Below are positions 18,513-27,417 of a stretch of DNA of 64,000 nucleotides, piece after piece; position 1 is the stretch's first letter; each line of letters begins with the position of its first letter. Origin of the DNA: an uncultured Lachnospiraceae bacterium (lineage in GTDB: Bacteria > Bacillota > Clostridia > Lachnospirales > Lachnospiraceae); the NCBI GenBank assembly GCA_902781895.1, contig CACZLA010000002.1, positions 1 to 64,000 of the forward strand, given 5' to 3'. Below the pieces are notes generated by a model. That model was not told where the DNA came from, ran no database searches, and saw only the letters and a list, made by a program, of their open reading frames with translations. The translations under genes and the position numbers were made by a program.

Positions 18513-19432
18513 TAAAACGCCAGTTTAAATATTACATACTTATATTTATCACACTCCTTATAGCAGGGTGTGCAGTTTTTCTGCCCGATTTCCTGATACA
18601 TAAAGAGATGGATTCTCATTATGACAAGGTCAGTGATGTACCCTCCGACTATTATTCAGGGCCATCCGAATCTATCATAAAAAATGCATCCACTCTTCTT
18701 ACAAGTGAGCAGTGCCTGCAGCTTATATCAGGAGTCTGGGACAGTGAGGTAAGACCCGTATCTCCCGAAGACTGCAATATTACGGACTTCGGAATAAAAA
18801 CCCTTACAGTAACACATGTAAATGGACTCTATACCAAGGGATTATATCCTTGTTCCCTGTCATCCAACTCTGATAACTGGTATGCATGGGAGGCAAAGCC
18901 ATACAGGGCACTTGATAAGACCTTCAGAACATATGCTGCATATTTCTGGGATATCACCTTTACCAAATATGATAATTCCGAAACCCACAGATTTATTGTT
19001 TCCGAAAATGGAGATATTCTGTATGCAGAGGCAACTACAAAAGAAAGCTTCGGCAGTTTCTCGCCAAAGCTTTCCAACTCTTCATATCTTTTAGATAATT
19101 TCATATCAACAAGCTACACTACCTCATATATCATCGACGCTGACGATGACTCCGCAGAAACCACAGGTTTATTTACTACCGTAACCTCTGATAACACTTA
19201 TAAGCGTTATTCAACAGAAGAAGTTTCGACCACATCGACTTCAGCAAAGAAGATTGAAGAGCAGATAAACTCCGCGTCTTCTTTTATTAATGATTATGAA
19301 GCCTTCACTCCGGATAGTATGGTAACACTTTCACAAACCGGTGGTTCAGTGGGAAGAATAAAGTATTCCGTAGCTTCTAAAACCGAAAAAGATTCCTATA
19401 AACTGATACTGCTTCCGGAATTACAGCAGTAA
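18509..19432 (+). CDS. Lipoprotein-like protein of unknown function, coupled to the kinase
   Basis: A 307-residue protein with an N-terminal hydrophobic segment ending in IAGC, which fits a lipobox; it may instead be anchored by the uncleaved helix. The rest is extracellular in prediction, with no recognised domain. Its ATG overlaps the kinase stop (ATGA), so it is translated with the kinase. It may modulate the sensor or bind ligand for the export system. It converges with proS, with only 3 bp between stop codons. Confidence 0.6.
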   Translation: MIKRQFKYYILIFITLLIAGCAVFLPDFLIHKEMDSHYDKVSDVPSDYYSGPSESIIKNASTLLTSEQCLQLISGVWDSEVRPVSPEDCNITDFGIKTLTVTHVNGLYTKGLYPCSLSSNSDNWYAWEAKPYRALDKTFRTYAAYFWDITFTKYDNSETHRFIVSENGDILYAEATTKESFGSFSPKLSNSSYLLDNFISTSYTTSYIIDADDDSAETTGLFTTVTSDNTYKRYSTEEVSTTSTSAKKIEEQINSASSFINDYEAFTPDSMVTLSQTGGSVGRIKYSVASKTEKDSYKLILLPELQQ

Positions 19433-19435
19433 TTT

Positions 19436-20866
19436 CTAGTATGCCCTACCAAAGTAAACCATTTTCTTTGCAGGCTTTCCACAGCAGACGCAAACGTCTG
19501 AGATCTGCTCCTGTTCAAAAGGCATACATCTGGTTGTTGCTCCGGTCTCAGCCTTGATATTCTCTTCGCATTCTGTCTCGCCGCACCACATGCCCTTGAT
19601 GAAGCCCGGTTTGTTATTTACGATATCAACGAACTCATCCCAGTTCTTTGCTGTATATGTGTGAGAATCTCTGTGTGCTCTTGCAGCCTCAAGCATATCC
19701 TTCTGGATAGTAACGAGAAGCTCCTGAACCTTTGCTTCAAGCTCATCCATACTTACTGTTATCTTCTCACCTGTATCACGTCTTACAACTACACACTGAT
19801 TATTCTCAATATCACGAGGTCCTACCTCAACTCTGATAGGAATTCCTCTCATCTCACACTCTGCAAATTTGAATCCGGGTGACTTATCTGTAGCATCAAC
19901 CTTTACTCTTGCTACAGAGCTGAGTCTGTTCTTAAGATCCTCTGCCTTCTCAAGAACGCCTTCCTTCTTCTGCTGGATAGGTACGATCATTACCTGAGTT
20001 GGTGCCACAAGTGGCGGAAGCTTAAGTCCGTTATTGTCACCATGTACCATGATAATAGCTCCGATAAGTCTGGTAGTTACACCCCATGATGTCTGATGAA
20101 CGTACTGCAGCTGATTGTTCTTATCTGTATACTGTACACCGAAGGCCTGCGCAAAACCATCACCGAAGTTGTGGCTTGTTCCTGACTGAAGTGCCTTACC
20201 GTCATGCATAAGTGCCTCTATGGTATAAGTAGCAACTGCTCCTGCAAACTTCTCCTTCTCGGTCTTCTGTCCCTTAACAACAGGGATAGCGAGAACCTGC
20301 TCACAGAAATCAGCATATACATTTAACATCTGAATGGTTCTCTCCTGAGCTTCTTCCTCAGTAGCGTGAGCTGTATGTCCTTCCTGCCACAGGAATTCTC
20401 TGGAACGAAGGAAAGGTCTGGTCTCCTTCTCCCAGCGAACAACTGAACACCACTGGTTATATACCTTTGGAAGGTCTCTGTATGAGGTTATATCCTTCTG
20501 ATAGAAATCGCAGAAAAGAGTCTCTGATGTAGGTCTTACACAAAGCTTTTCCTGAAGCTCACTGAGTCCGCCATGTGTTACCCATGCAACCTCCGGAGCA
20601 AATCCCTCTACGTGATCCTTCTCCTTCTGAAGAAGTCCCTCGGGAATCAGCATAGGAAGATATACATTTTCAACACCTGTATCCTTAAATCTCTTATCCA
20701 GCTGACTCTGTATCAGCTCCCAGATAGCGTAGCCGGCAGGCTTCAAAACCATAAAACCCTTAACGCTTGTGTAGCCTGTAAGGTCAGCCTTAACAACTAC
20801 ATCAGTATACCACTGAGCAAAATCTTCCTCCATGGAAGTTATTGCTTCAACCTTCTTGTCTGCCAT
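19436..20866 (-). CDS. proS: Prolyl-tRNA synthetase, short archaeal/eukaryal-like type
   Basis: A 476-residue class II synthetase charging tRNA-Pro. It is the short form without an editing insert: a class II core with [12 protein letters not shown] and [20 protein letters not shown] motifs, an anticodon-binding domain from about 290, and a C-terminal domain ending in Tyr with a Cys cluster ([15 protein letters not shown]) that may bind zinc. The 149 bp upstream gap has no T-box signature, so control by uncharged tRNA is not apparent. Confidence 0.95.
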   Translation of the reverse strand: MADKKVEAITSMEEDFAQWYTDVVVKADLTGYTSVKGFMVLKPAGYAIWELIQSQLDKRFKDTGVENVYLPMLIPEGLLQKEKDHVEGFAPEVAWVTHGGLSELQEKLCVRPTSETLFCDFYQKDITSYRDLPKVYNQWCSVVRWEKETRPFLRSREFLWQEGHTAHATEEEAQERTIQMLNVYADFCEQVLAIPVVKGQKTEKEKFAGAVATYTIEALMHDGKALQSGTSHNFGDGFAQAFGVQYTDKNNQLQYVHQTSWGVTTRLIGAIIMVHGDNNGLKLPPLVAPTQVMIVPIQQKKEGVLEKAEDLKNRLSSVARVKVDATDKSPGFKFAECEMRGIPIRVEVGPRDIENNQCVVVRRDTGEKITVSMDELEAKVQELLVTIQKDMLEAARAHRDSHTYTAKNWDEFVDIVNNKPGFIKGMWCGETECEENIKAETGATTRCMPFEQEQISDVCVCCGKPAKKMVYFGRAY

Positions 20867-21015
20867 AATTCTTTCCTCTTTTCCTATTCTTTAAATGATA
20901 GTTCATTTTATGCTAAATGCTATTCTAACACAATCACTTTTTTAAATAAAGCCCCATGCCCTACGGATAAGTCATGAGCATTCTACCATATCATAGTTGT
21001 GTCTACAATTATTTT

Positions 21016-21795
21016 TTACCAGTCCATCTGGTCAGCTATTTCAAATGCAGCCCCCTCCGGTTCTCTATGCAGAATGATTTCTTCCCCTGTAATCGGATGG
21101 GTAAACTCCAGTCTGGTAGAGTATAGTCCTATCTCATACTTGTCTTTCCCATTTTTTCCTTTTTTATCAGTACCCTTTTTATCGCTTGTTTTCTTCTTTT
21201 CACCGTTTTTCTGTTTTTTGCCGGTCTTCTTATCTGAGGAAACAGACGCGTACTTCGTATCTCCCCACACCGGATGACCATGGGATGCCATCTGACAACG
21301 GATCTGATGATGTCTTCCGGTGAGAAGCTCAACCAAAAGATAACTTACCGAACCTTCATCCGTATCCAGTTCATCCAGAACCTCGTATCTGAGAACAGCC
21401 TTCTTGGCTCCTTTTGTATCCTTTGAAACAGCCTTTGTCTGATTGCTCTTCTTATCATGCTGGAGATAGTCAGTCCATTCTCCCTCGGGTTCATCCAAAA
21501 ATCCTCGTACTATAACCTGATAAAACTTGGATATCTCCCTGTCCTGGATCATATCGGAAAGCTTAGCGGCTGTTTTTTCGTCCTTGGCAAAAAGCATTAT
21601 TCCGCTGACCGGTCTGTCCAGACGGTTTATAACTGCCAGATACGGTTCCTCAGTAAGTCCGTCTCTGTCATATATATACTCCTTCACCAGAGTGATCATA
21701 TCTGCAGAAAACGTTTTATCCGACTGTGCAGGAACACCGTAGGGTTTTATGCATGCTATCATGTAATCATCTTCAAATACTATGTCTGGTTTCAT
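21016..21795 (-). CDS. RluA-family RNA pseudouridine synthase with Lys-rich insert
   Basis: A 259-residue enzyme that isomerises uridine in rRNA or tRNA. The catalytic motif is NRLDRPVSGIMLFAKD with the catalytic Asp, followed by LTGRHHQIRCQMASHGHPVWGD. There is no N-terminal S4 domain. Between the VWGDTKYA motif and the final TRLEFTHPITGEE strand lies an insert of about 35 residues made mostly of Lys, Gly, Asp and Ser. It is absent from most relatives and is probably a flexible, RNA-affine loop. The target uridine is unknown. Confidence 0.85.
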   Translation of the reverse strand: MKPDIVFEDDYMIACIKPYGVPAQSDKTFSADMITLVKEYIYDRDGLTEEPYLAVINRLDRPVSGIMLFAKDEKTAAKLSDMIQDREISKFYQVIVRGFLDEPEGEWTDYLQHDKKSNQTKAVSKDTKGAKKAVLRYEVLDELDTDEGSVSYLLVELLTGRHHQIRCQMASHGHPVWGDTKYASVSSDKKTGKKQKNGEKKKTSDKKGTDKKGKNGKDKYEIGLYSTRLEFTHPITGEEIILHREPEGAAFEIADQMDW

Positions 21796-21822
21796 TTTTT
21801 TCTCCTTCTAATAAATATATAA

Positions 21823-21940
21823 ACGGTTCTCCAAGTCTACGGGGACGGTTCTCCATTGGCACATTGAAAAACATGTGCCACTGAAGAACCGTCCCCTCCG
21901 ACTCAGAGAACCGTTCTCTCCGACTCAGATAACCGTCCTC
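21823..21940. repeat. Palindromic GGGGACGGTTCT element with tandem flank
   Basis: A 12 bp inverted repeat GGGGACGGTTCT (21841-21852) and AGAACCGTCCCC (21885-21896) encloses a second 8 bp inverted repeat (TGGCACAT/ATGTGCCA). To its right are two near-identical 22 bp units (21897-21918 and 21919-21940, 19 of 22 matching) that restate the AACCGT(T/C)CTC motif; the left flank has a partial copy. I recognise this motif as common in intergenic DNA of Firmicutes. It ends 2 bp before the aminotransferase stop codon. Confidence 0.7.
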
Positions 21941-21942
21941 AT

Positions 21943-23238
21943 TTATCCTTCAAACTTTTCTTCGTATATCTTCTTAGCACTTACAAGTCTTACACAAAGT
22001 GTGAAGAGCTCTGCTGCAAGCTTCAGATCTTCGATATTCGGATAAGTTGGTGCTATACGGATGTTGCTGTCATGCGGATCCTTTCCATGAGGCCATGTTG
22101 CTCCGGCCCCGGTCATAACAACACCGGCCTTCTTTGCCTTATCAACAATCTCCTTTGCACATCCATCCAGTGAATCAAAGCTGATAAAATATCCTCCGTT
22201 AGGATTTGTCCATTTACCGATTCCCAGCTCTCCGATACGAGTCTCCAGTGTTGAAAGTACAACCTGGAACTTAGGTCTGATTATATCGGCATGCTTCTTC
22301 ATATGCTCTGTCATGCCGTGAATATCTTTGAAAAATCTCACATGTCTCAGCTGATTAACCTTGTCATGACCTATAGTCTGATGCGTCATCTGCTTAAGTA
22401 TATCTTCCATGTTGTTAGGTGATGTTGCGAGACAAGCTATACCACTTCCCGGAAATGATATCTTTGAAGTAGATGCAAACTTATATACCATATCGGGATT
22501 TCCGACTCTCTTGCACTCAGCAAGTATCTCAACGATATAATCCTCTCTGTCCTCATAGAGGTGATGGATTCCATAAGCGTTGTCCCAGAAAAGTCTGAAA
22601 TCATTTGCCGCAGGCTTAAGTCTGGCAAATCTTCTTACAGTTTCATCCGAATAAGAATAACCTGTAGGATTTGAATACTTCGGGATACACCATATACCCT
22701 TTATAGCCTCATCCTCTGATACCAGCTTTTCAACTATATCCATGTCCGGTCCTTCCGGTGTCATGGGAACAGGGATCATCTCTATACCAAAATATTCTGT
22801 TATACCGAAATGTCTGTCATAACCGGGAACAGGACAAAGGAACTTAACGCTGTCCAGCTTGCACCATGGTGTGTTGCCCATGATACCATGTGTATAAGCT
22901 CGTGCTATGGTATCATACATAACATTTAATGATGAATTTCCAAATATGATTATATTGTCAGGATTGTTCTCCATCATATCTCCGAGAAGAACTTTTGCTT
23001 CCTCGATACCTGTCAGGACTCCGTAGTTACGACAGTCTGTTCCGTCTGCACATGAGAGATCAGCCTCTGAGTTGAGGGCATCCATCATTCCCATAGAGAG
23101 ATCAAGCTGTTCTCTGCAGGGCTTACCTCTGCTCATATCCAGATGAAGATCCATGTCCTGATATTTTCTATACTCAACCTTTAACTCGCTTATTTCCTGT
23201 TCCAGTTCTTCTTTTGTCATTTCAGCATATGGTTTCAT
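21943..23238 (-). CDS. PLP-dependent aminotransferase, class I fold
   Basis: A 431-residue enzyme of the fold-type I group. NPDNIIIFGNSSLNVMYD is in the small-motif region, NPTGYSYSDE is the typical NPTG segment, and FASTSKISFPGSG holds the PLP-binding Lys. The N-terminal KPYAEMTKEELEQEISELK and RGKPCREQLDLS suggest the Asp aminotransferase-like branch (PF12897) frequent in Clostridia. It likely transfers amino groups between an amino acid such as aspartate or alanine and a 2-oxo acid; substrate is inferred. It is 23 bp downstream of the CAP-protein gene. Confidence 0.85.
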   Translation of the reverse strand: MKPYAEMTKEELEQEISELKVEYRKYQDMDLHLDMSRGKPCREQLDLSMGMMDALNSEADLSCADGTDCRNYGVLTGIEEAKVLLGDMMENNPDNIIIFGNSSLNVMYDTIARAYTHGIMGNTPWCKLDSVKFLCPVPGYDRHFGITEYFGIEMIPVPMTPEGPDMDIVEKLVSEDEAIKGIWCIPKYSNPTGYSYSDETVRRFARLKPAANDFRLFWDNAYGIHHLYEDREDYIVEILAECKRVGNPDMVYKFASTSKISFPGSGIACLATSPNNMEDILKQMTHQTIGHDKVNQLRHVRFFKDIHGMTEHMKKHADIIRPKFQVVLSTLETRIGELGIGKWTNPNGGYFISFDSLDGCAKEIVDKAKKAGVVMTGAGATWPHGKDPHDSNIRIAPTYPNIEDLKLAAELFTLCVRLVSAKKIYEEKFEG

Positions 23239-23261
23239 TTACAGTCTCCTAACCTTTCATA

Positions 23262-24461
23262 TTATTGCATGGCACCGTCTGCACCAAGATAATATCCATC
23301 TATGTAAACATTGGTTACCATGTATCCTGAAGAATCAAAATAATACCATCTTCCGTCTATCTTCTGCCACTGATTTACGGCATACCAGCCGGAGGAATCA
23401 CCGTACCACCATCCGGCACCATCTCTCTTCCATGATCCGTAATAAGGATAATTCCAAGCTCCGCTTCCTGACAAGTAGTATCCTCCCCGCCATTCATCCA
23501 TAGCAAGGGCTCCGTCCGAACCAAAGTAATAATATTTACTTTCCAGATACTGCCATCCCGTAAGCATATATCCGTCAGCTCCGAATGCATACCATTTATT
23601 CTGGGCTTTAAGCCATGAGTTCTTCAGATATGTTTCACCTACCTGGAACCACCATCCGATGCCGTCAGTTCTCCACTCACCCTTAACAGGCTTTGTTCCC
23701 GAACCGCCATCTGAATTATCAGTTCCGTCATTATATCCATTTGAATCTGATTCATCCATAGTATTTCCGTTAAGGGCACCATTATTTATAAGTCTGTTAT
23801 ATACACTGGCAGTAACTCCAACAGTGAACTGCATTTTCTCAGTTCCGTATTTTCTTGCAGGAGTATCTGCACTGTACATACTGAACTCCTGTGACCAGTA
23901 ATATTTGTATCTTCCGTTGAAATATACAACTCCAATACCTACGGATTTCCACTTTTCATTAAGGATATTATCCTTATGTCCCTGAGATCTCATCCATGAG
24001 CTGTGATCCATGGTTGTTCCGCCGTCACCATACATAACCTTATATGGTGTCTTCTGGCCCATAGCTATATTCTCGCCCATCGACTTATAGCTGACGGTAA
24101 AACAAGTTGTTCCGTCAGGTCTTGAATGTGCGATACTGTTATCTATCTCTGAATGCTCATAAGCTTCTCCTGTAACACAGGACTCTGCAGCTCTCTGCAT
24201 TGCTGCTCTCATCAGTTCTTCGTCCATATAAACGGGATTCAGACCATATTTGGTTCTTTCCTCATTTACGTAATCAAGTACATCGTATGCATAATCATAC
24301 ATAGCCGTAGCCGTTACCGAAACGTATGCATCAGCAGCGGCCTCAACCTTTTTTACATTTCCTATAGGAATAAATCCGATGATAAAACCTACTGCGAGAA
24401 TTATTCCCAATACTCTTCTTGAAAATCCTGCACGTTTCTTATCAGAACCTCCCATACGCAT
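23262..24461 (-). CDS. Secreted CAP-domain protein with cell-wall-binding repeats
   Basis: A 399-residue exported protein. The signal sequence is at about 1-43, the CAP/SCP domain about 58-195 (VLDYVNEERTKYG, GENIA 129-133, SWMRSQGHKDNIL 155-167), a Gly/Asp/Asn-rich linker about 210-252, then five or so Trp/Tyr repeats to the end (GWWFQVGETYLKNSWL, WYYFDSSGYM). CAP proteins of this kind are common on the surface of gut Clostridia; their activity is unclear. The repeat block should hold it to the wall, as for the 161-997 product. The ribosome site AGGAGG is strong. Confidence 0.88.
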   Translation of the reverse strand: MRMGGSDKKRAGFSRRVLGIILAVGFIIGFIPIGNVKKVEAAADAYVSVTATAMYDYAYDVLDYVNEERTKYGLNPVYMDEELMRAAMQRAAESCVTGEAYEHSEIDNSIAHSRPDGTTCFTVSYKSMGENIAMGQKTPYKVMYGDGGTTMDHSSWMRSQGHKDNILNEKWKSVGIGVVYFNGRYKYYWSQEFSMYSADTPARKYGTEKMQFTVGVTASVYNRLINNGALNGNTMDESDSNGYNDGTDNSDGGSGTKPVKGEWRTDGIGWWFQVGETYLKNSWLKAQNKWYAFGADGYMLTGWQYLESKYYYFGSDGALAMDEWRGGYYLSGSGAWNYPYYGSWKRDGAGWWYGDSSGWYAVNQWQKIDGRWYYFDSSGYMVTNVYIDGYYLGADGAMQ

Positions 24462-24487
24462 ACCTCCTATAATTTATTTTTCCCCCA

Positions 24488-24685
24488 TATGGCACTTATG
24501 TCATTAATAATGACATACGGATTGCTCCGTTTCTTACGAAACTCTAGCAATCCTTGAAACATTCGGAATCCGCTTGTTTTCTACAAAAACAGCTACTTCC
24601 TCATGTTTCAGCGTGCCATAAACTCATAAATAAATTTCCTTGCAAGCAAGAAATTTATTTATGAGCTATGGCACTTATGTCATTA
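24488..24685. repeat. Dispersed structured repeat, copy 1
   Basis: This fills the 307 bp gap upstream of the CAP gene. TATGGCACTTATGTCATTA occurs at both ends. The core (24512-24620) folds into GGATTGC...GCAATCC, GTTTT-CTAC-AAAAC and an enclosing GAAACAT...ATGTTTC pair. It is followed by a long hairpin (24615-24672) with a 16 bp stem. The same core, roughly 85% identical by eye, recurs at 47068-47175, with truncated relics at 49159 and 41021. No reading frame is present. Confidence 0.75.
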
Positions 24686-24768
24686 TATACTATATATCCG
24701 GTTTTTTCTATAAAAAATGCAACATATTGTTGCATTTTCTTGTCACGACTATAACTATCTGATTGTAT

Positions 24769-25713
24769 TCACACCAGCAGATATATGAAATACCCTGTAT
24801 ACCCCAGCAGCATTAGTAAACCGCCCTTACGTCCAAGCTCTTTCTTCGGTAAAACGAGCAGGAAAAGCAGCACGGCTGCACCTAATGCAACTAAGCCGTC
24901 TACCGTAAAGTTTGTTCCCTTTGAAATATAAGGAAGCTCGATGATAGTAGATGTCATTCCGAGTATAAACAGGATGTTAAACAGATTGCTTCCAACGATA
25001 TTTCCGATAGCTATATCCACACATCCTTTTCTTGCAGCTGTAAGAGATGTCATAAGCTCCGGAAGGGACGTTCCGAAGGCCACTATGGTAAGTCCTATGA
25101 CTCTGTCGGATACTCCGAAAAGCTTTGCTATTCCGGAAGCACCTTCTACTGCTATATTGCTTCCGAATATGATCGCAGCTACTCCTCCGACTATAAATAT
25201 GGGAATCAGCCAGCCCTTTATATCCTTTACATGTTCTCCTTCGTCGGAGATATCCGCATGCTTTGAATACCATACTAGATATATAAGATATGCAACCATT
25301 ATTGCAAGGAATATTATACCTGTCACTCTGATCAGTTTTCCATTTATCATTCCCCAGAGAATCATCAGTACAGTTGCTCCGATCATTACCGGGATATCAA
25401 CCCTAACGGTGGCTCTTTTAACTGTCAGTGTTCTTATAACCGCAGTAAGACCAAGGATGACAAGAACATTCATTATATTGCTGCCCACTACATTTCCTAT
25501 AGATATTCCGTTATTACCTTTAATTGCCGCACTCAGACTTACCGCAGCTTCCGGGGCACTTGTACCCAGCGCAACTATAGTAAGACCTATAACGAGTTCT
25601 GGCACTCCGAGCTTTGCTGCAACCGCTGAAGCTCCATCTACAAAAAAATCTGCTCCTTTTATAAGCAGTATAAACCCTATAACTATTTTTAAAATATTTA
25701 AAAATGTATCCAT
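24769..25713 (-). CDS. Calcium/sodium (CaCA family) antiporter
   Basis: A 314-residue membrane protein with about ten helices and the two inverted alpha-repeats of the cation/Ca2+ exchanger family: GLTIVALGTSAPEAAVSLSAA near residue 45 and GLTIVAFGTSLPELMTSLTAA near residue 205, each followed by GNxVGSNxxN. It would exchange Ca2+ or a related cation for Na+ or H+. The YrbG-like length and motif pattern fit well. A TTGACA promoter is directly upstream. Confidence 0.92.
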   Translation of the reverse strand: MDTFLNILKIVIGFILLIKGADFFVDGASAVAAKLGVPELVIGLTIVALGTSAPEAAVSLSAAIKGNNGISIGNVVGSNIMNVLVILGLTAVIRTLTVKRATVRVDIPVMIGATVLMILWGMINGKLIRVTGIIFLAIMVAYLIYLVWYSKHADISDEGEHVKDIKGWLIPIFIVGGVAAIIFGSNIAVEGASGIAKLFGVSDRVIGLTIVAFGTSLPELMTSLTAARKGCVDIAIGNIVGSNLFNILFILGMTSTIIELPYISKGTNFTVDGLVALGAAVLLFLLVLPKKELGRKGGLLMLLGYTGYFIYLLV

Positions 25714-25745
25714 CCGTTATAGCCTCCCGAAATTCAAACAAAAAC

Positions 25746-25774
25746 AATTTATCATACATCATAAAGCATGTCAA
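25746..25774 (-). promoter_or_regulatory. Predicted promoter for the CaCA antiporter
   Basis: On the minus strand a consensus TTGACA (25769-25774) and TAAATT (25746-25751) are 17 bp apart, ending about 33 bp before the start codon. Confidence 0.5.
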
Positions 25775-25825
25775 AGACTATCCTAAATTGAATCATTAAC
25801 TAATACACATATCCTTATTTACATA

Positions 25826-25854
25826 TTGACTCCTAATATCCATAGTGCTATACT
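25826..25854 (+). promoter_or_regulatory. Predicted promoter for tyrA
   Basis: TTGACT (25826-25831), 17 bp spacer and TATACT (25849-25854) lie about 46 bp before the tyrA start at 25901. Their position shows that a longer in-frame start at 25826 would overlap the promoter and is unlikely. Confidence 0.65.
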
Positions 25855-25900
25855 TTGCTACATTAAAGCGATAAAGTGCAATTTTAAAGGAGACACTTTC

Positions 25901-26779
25901 ATGAGTCAGAAAATAATATATGATTTTAAAAAATCAGGAATAAATACAATAGGAATCGTCGGACTGGGACTTATAGGCGGTTCTTTTGCAAAGGCATTCA
26001 GAAGAAATACAAAAGCAAAGATATATGGTTTTGATAAAAATGAATCCGTTTGTAAGGTTGCCACCCTGGACGGAACTCTGGATGGCATCCTCACATCCGA
26101 GAATATCCCGGAGTGTGATCTGATAATACCCGCTCTTTACAATCAGGCCATTATTGATTTTGTAAAAGAAAATGCTCCGTTAATAAAGAAAGGGGCACTG
26201 GTTATAGACTCCGGCGGTCTCAAGAGACGTATAGTAAAGGAATGTTACCCTATCGCAAAGGAATATGGTTTTACCTTTGTGGGCGGACATCCTATGGCCG
26301 GAAAAAAATTCTCCGGATATAATTACAGCACAAGCTTACTTTTTAAGGATGCCTCACTTATTATAGTACCGGAGGATTCTGAGGATGAAGAGCTTCAGGA
26401 CAGGATCAAAAATTCCATGGCCCCCTGCGGTTTCGGTGATATAACCGTCTGCTCTGCCGAAAAGCATGATTCGATGATCGCATTTACCTCGGAAATGGCT
26501 CATATCGTTTCAAATGCATATATAAAGAGCCCCACAGCAAAGGAACATCTCGGTTTTTCTGCAGGAAGCTACAAGGATATGACCAGGGTTGCATGGCTGA
26601 ATGAAGACATGTGGACTGAGATATTCCTCGAAAACAGTGACAATCTGATAAAGGAGCTTGATACCATAATGGGCTTCCTGAACGAATACAAGGTTGCACT
26701 GGAAAATAAAGACGCCGACACTCTTCACCGCATTCTCCACGAAGGAAAGGTGGCTAAAGAAGAAGTCGACGGCATCTGA
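25901..26779 (+). CDS. tyrA: Prephenate dehydrogenase
   Basis: A 292-residue NAD(P)-dependent enzyme converting prephenate to 4-hydroxyphenylpyruvate for tyrosine synthesis. The dinucleotide-binding motif is VGLGLIGGSFAKAF near the N-terminus, and the prephenate-site region is FVGGHPMAGKKFSGY followed by DSMIAFTSEMAHIVSNAY. The ATG at 25901 is used because AAAGGAGA precedes it and the promoter lies upstream; the 25 residues before it do not resemble the family. No ACT or chorismate-mutase domain is attached. Confidence 0.9.
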   Translation: MSQKIIYDFKKSGINTIGIVGLGLIGGSFAKAFRRNTKAKIYGFDKNESVCKVATLDGTLDGILTSENIPECDLIIPALYNQAIIDFVKENAPLIKKGALVIDSGGLKRRIVKECYPIAKEYGFTFVGGHPMAGKKFSGYNYSTSLLFKDASLIIVPEDSEDEELQDRIKNSMAPCGFGDITVCSAEKHDSMIAFTSEMAHIVSNAYIKSPTAKEHLGFSAGSYKDMTRVAWLNEDMWTEIFLENSDNLIKELDTIMGFLNEYKVALENKDADTLHRILHEGKVAKEEVDGI

Positions 26780-26811
26780 TGCTGTATATTACGTTTGAGA
26801 TATCAGTACTT

Positions 26812-27417
26812 CTATTCGTTTAATGTTTCCAGCACGAAGTTATAGGATAAAGAGATAAGATACAGAATAACTCCGACTATATACATGATAAATCCGGGAC
26901 CGATCAGATAGTAGCTGTACATTTCTCCTACCCCCGGCATATATGAGTTTATGCTGGAATCGATAAATGCACGCCATGACTGATGAGTACTCTTAAGCTG
27001 CTGTGAACTTTCCCGGAATATCGGAGATATAACCATAAGGATTACAAGGATAAGTGTTAATGCAAGAGCTGCAAGCCTTATCCTTTTTTTTCTTTTTATG
27101 AAAAACGGTTTTTTTGCTATATTGTCTTTATATGCAGCTATCGCCAGAAATACAACAACAGCATAAAAAAGAAAAAGTAAAGCCGGCAGTATCAAGGTTT
27201 TTAAAGATATTCCTATCTGAAACCCTTTTCTGACCATGGAAATAAAACTAATTCCGCTATACTTTCTCTCTGATATTCTGAATAATAAATTTTTCCAGTA
27301 AAAAAAAGTTGACGCTAAAAGAAAAAGGCATCCTATAATACCAATCCTTCCGGCCTTTGTATAGGATTCCTTTCTCTCATAGAAAGGTATGTCTGGCTTA
27401 CCATTTTTCTTCGACAT
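26812..27417 (-). CDS. Membrane protein of unknown function
   Basis: A 201-residue protein with four hydrophobic helices (about 25-43, 73-95, 110-130, 168-192) and basic cytoplasmic loops (KRKKRIRLAA). I do not recognise the family. Its first 20 bp overlap the end of the nucleotidyltransferase gene, so the two are translationally coupled and may act together, perhaps in surface-polymer synthesis with the LCP protein upstream. That link is inferred from position only. Confidence 0.55.
   Translation of the reverse strand: MSKKNGKPDIPFYERKESYTKAGRIGIIGCLFLLASTFFYWKNLLFRISERKYSGISFISMVRKGFQIGISLKTLILPALLFLFYAVVVFLAIAAYKDNIAKKPFFIKRKKRIRLAALALTLILVILMVISPIFRESSQQLKSTHQSWRAFIDSSINSYMPGVGEMYSYYLIGPGFIMYIVGVILYLISLSYNFVLETLNE

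Noticed and set aside
20867..21015. Search for a T-box riboswitch ahead of proS (also checked serS and argS leaders)
   Set aside because: The leaders are short and no TGGNACCGCG-like antiterminator motif was seen.
25826..26779. Longer tyrA start at 25826
   Set aside because: That start lies in the predicted -35 element, and the ATG at 25901 has a strong ribosome site.
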